The notes under the pieces were generated by a model, which was given only the letters and a program-made list of their open reading frames with translations, was not told the origin of the DNA and searched no databases. A stretch of 64,000 bases of DNA, taken from NCBI RefSeq assembly GCF_005871085.1, contig NZ_VAUP01000035.1:62001-126000 (forward strand). The letters are read 5' to 3'. This DNA is from Xanthobacter autotrophicus. Its GTDB lineage: Bacteria; Pseudomonadota; Alphaproteobacteria; Rhizobiales; Xanthobacteraceae. Both the position numbers and the translations under genes were made by a program. This document shows positions 62,340-64,000 of the stretch, in pieces. The stretch's first letter is position 1. The number at the start of each line of letters is the position of its first letter.

Positions 62340-62741
62340 ATGAACGCAACTGATTCGCTCCTCGTCCCCCTTGTGGATGCCGGCAACCTCAACGGTTTGA
62401 AGCACGGCCTCGGCTCGCGCTACCGCTTTTGGCGCGACGAGAGCGGCGTGCGTCACGTGTTCTCCGTATATCCTGCCGACGCCGCGCCCGATTATCCCGA
62501 CGCCCTGGCGGTGGTCACCCGGCGCACGCCGGCGGGCGCCATTGCCATGTGGGCCGGCCCTGCCGGCGAGGCCGCGCGGAACGCCGCGTTGCGCACCCAT
62601 GGGGATGAGATCCACATCCACGTTTTCGGCGAGGAGGGCGCGCCCACCCTGCGCCGCCTCATGGACCGCGGCACCGTCCTTTCGGCCCCCCGCGCCACCG
62701 GCTTGCCCCGCTGCCGCAACGACCGCCGCCACGCCGCCTGA
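62340..62741 (+). CDS. hypothetical 133-aa protein downstream of plsC
   Basis: I do not recognise a named family. The protein begins MNATDSLLVPLVDAGNLNGLKHGLGSRYRFWRDESGVRHVFSVYPADAAPDYPDALAVVTRR and continues GDEIHIHVFGEEGAPTLRRLMDRGT, suggesting an alpha/beta soluble protein with no signal or membrane segment. The C-terminal 20 residues are Arg-rich. The gene lies 33 bp after plsC on the same strand. Codon usage looks native. Confidence 0.7.
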   Translation: MNATDSLLVPLVDAGNLNGLKHGLGSRYRFWRDESGVRHVFSVYPADAAPDYPDALAVVTRRTPAGAIAMWAGPAGEAARNAALRTHGDEIHIHVFGEEGAPTLRRLMDRGTVLSAPRATGLPRCRNDRRHAA

Positions 62742-62846
62742 GGACGAAAAGGGTGATCGCGTGGATCGGCCGTTCGTCAAGTAGGAATGGCGGCGGAAGG
62801 AGTCTTTCGGATTAAGTCTGCTATTGCGACCGGGCACGGTGCGAGC

Positions 62847-62870
62847 CCTCTCCCGCGCGCGCGGGAGAGG
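62847..62870. terminator. 24-bp perfect palindrome between convergent genes
   Basis: Arms CCTCTCCCGCGC and GCGCGGGAGAGG have no spacer. It lies 105 bases beyond the 133-aa gene and before the convergent ChaC-type gene. No T-run follows, so it may be a repeat-derived stem-loop rather than an intrinsic terminator. Confidence 0.45.
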
Positions 62871-63020
62871 CAGGGTCAGGCCGAGGGTCGTTCTGCGCGA
62901 CGCCACCAGCGAGGATTGGGGAGACGTTCCCCCCTCCCCGTCTGCGGGAGCGGGGCGACCGCCATCCGTTCAAGCTCGGCTGAACCCGGCAGCGCTTCAG
63001 CCGTCCGATGAAACCCGCCC

Positions 63021-63668
63021 TCAGGGCAGCGTGTCCTCTTCGTCGCCCGCCGGCAGCTCGGCCGGAGCGCCATGCCCACCCGCCAGATGGTGGACGATGA
63101 ACGACAGCGCCGCATCGCGAATGCCAAGGCCTTCCAGCGCCTTCACGGTGGCGACCACATAATCCGTGTTCGGCCCCGACTTGCCGTGGGAGCGCCGCAC
63201 CAGGTGGAGCTGGTCCTGCAACGTCAGCCCCCGCGCGTATTGGGGATGGGCGCGGTTCACCAGATAGGCCACGGCCGGCGCCTCGCGACCGGAGCCGTCC
63301 AGGAGGGAGACGCGGCGCGTCACCTCGCGATAGACGCCGGAAATCTGCTCCCGCTCGGTGAGATAGGCATGGGTCTGCGGCCAGTCCGCCGCCGCGACCC
63401 GATAGGCGATGCCACGGCAGGAGCCGCCCAGATCCAGCCCCAGCACGAGGCCCGGCTGTTCCGGTGTACCGCGATGGTGAAACGAATAGACACACAGGGT
63501 CCGGTGGGCGCCGGTGAGCCGAGCCTCGCACCGCTCGGCGAAGGCGAAGCCGGGATTCCACATGAGTGAGCCATAGGCGAACACCCAGACATCGCCAGAA
63601 TGGGGATCCAGCCCGCCCGCCGGCCGCGCCGCACTGCCGCCCCTGCCCGCCCCTTGCTCGTCCGCCAT
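63021..63668 (-). CDS. gamma-glutamylcyclotransferase (ChaC-type)
   Basis: Degrades gamma-glutamyl compounds, in this subfamily probably glutathione, to 5-oxoproline and Cys-Gly. The protein has the substrate-binding YGSLMW motif (near residue 32 from this start) at the beginning of the fold, FHHRGTPEQPGLVLGLDLGGSCRGIAYRV, and YREVTRR with the likely catalytic Glu. Start at 63668 gives 215 residues; an ATG 13 codons earlier (63707) is also plausible, and neither has a decisive ribosome-binding site. It is divergent from the right-edge gene. Confidence 0.88.
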   Translation of the reverse strand: MADEQGAGRGGSAARPAGGLDPHSGDVWVFAYGSLMWNPGFAFAERCEARLTGAHRTLCVYSFHHRGTPEQPGLVLGLDLGGSCRGIAYRVAAADWPQTHAYLTEREQISGVYREVTRRVSLLDGSGREAPAVAYLVNRAHPQYARGLTLQDQLHLVRRSHGKSGPNTDYVVATVKALEGLGIRDAALSFIVHHLAGGHGAPAELPAGDEEDTLP

Positions 63669-63937
63669 GGATGCGCCCGACGCTCCAGCCGTGTGGTTAA
63701 CGCGCATCCCGCGCGCGCCCGCCTGCGCTCCGCGCGACGCCCTCGGGCGTTGACAGAAGCGCCAGACCGTCGCCTAACAGCCAGCACCTGCCGCCGCAAG
63801 CATGCGCCCGGTCCGCCTTTGGGCGAAACCGGCAGAGCTCGCGGGCGTAAACCGAATTCCTGCCCACCCGTCGGAGCCTGTTCGCGCGGCCTGGACCCGC
63901 ACGACGGCCCCGGAGGCCGCCACTCCCAGGGACGTTC

Positions 63938-64000
63938 ATGACCGCCACCGACGCCCTTCCTCCTCGCCGCAAGCCATGGCTCGTCATCATTCCCCTGGCG
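63938..64000 (+). CDS. 5' end of a membrane-anchored protein (DUF2125-like?), cut by window edge
   Basis: An ATG with AGGGA upstream begins MTATDALPPRRKPWLVIIPLA, that is a short basic cytoplasmic start and the first residues of a hydrophobic segment. Proteins of the DUF2125 family in Hyphomicrobiales start this way and often neighbour a ChaC-type gene; this is an inference from memory. Only 21 codons are visible. Confidence 0.5.
   Translation, partial: MTATDALPPRRKPWLVIIPLA

Overview
The window is GC-rich DNA with dense, short-spaced genes and reads as chromosome of an alphaproteobacterium of the order Hyphomicrobiales (Rhizobiales). Supporting signs are the rnd-like/lptC/lptA/lptB/rpoN order, the fabA-fabB-fabI cluster, an SSF-type hybrid histidine kinase, the DnaA-domain/DUF6456 pair, and rhizobial-type dispersed palindromic repeats. 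A formaldehyde-activating enzyme (Fae), an MxaD-like protein and a PQQ-associated ABC system point to a C1- or alcohol-oxidising lifestyle. A Xanthobacteraceae-like host (Xanthobacter, Azorhizobium, Ancylobacter or Starkeya type) is my inference; no rRNA or species marker is present. I see no tRNA, rRNA, CRISPR array, prophage or intact insertion sequence.

Left part (1-19,400): a membrane GGDEF-EAL protein faces coaBC-dut, an Rrf2 regulator and cysK. A small accessory block follows: a 93-aa unknown divergent from a DnaA-domain-IV protein, with repeated TTGTAGG half-sites between them, and a DUF6456 protein. Then come a PLP amino-acid decarboxylase, ilvD, a secreted tandem CVNH lectin-like protein, a short RNase D, the lipopolysaccharide export genes lptC-lptA-lptB, rpoN, the divergent peroxide pair ohr/ohrR and an alpha/beta hydrolase.

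Middle part (19,400-44,000): a relatively AT-rich 2OG-Fe(II) oxygenase, a 1166-residue SSF-histidine kinase-receiver hybrid, pyrE-pyrD, mscL, fabA-fabB-fabI (unsaturated fatty acid synthesis), a DUF4239 membrane protein, a CDF metal exporter, mog facing an HTH/periplasmic-binding-like regulator, an orphan AAA ATPase, and a complete branched-chain-amino-acid-type ABC importer followed by a DUF2848 protein and a GntR/FCD regulator. This last set looks like one transport and catabolism unit. ubiE-ubiB lie on the minus strand.

Right part (44,000-64,000): mutS, htpX, a conserved 68-aa Cys-containing protein, then the methylotrophy/PQQ locus. The locus holds fae with its own leader and terminator; a minus-strand group (DUF3280, MxaD-like, YVTN beta-propeller); and a plus-strand group (PQQ-system substrate-binding protein, second YVTN propeller, ABC ATPase, ABC-2 permease, secreted unknown). 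No PQQ dehydrogenase is present, so its partner must be encoded elsewhere. The window ends with hpt, ftsE-ftsX, a DUF218 protein, plsC, a 133-aa unknown, a ChaC-type gamma-glutamylcyclotransferase and the first codons of a membrane-anchored protein.

Four dispersed-repeat families lie between genes. One family of about 105 bp has two inverted copies 42 kb apart, each between convergent gene ends.
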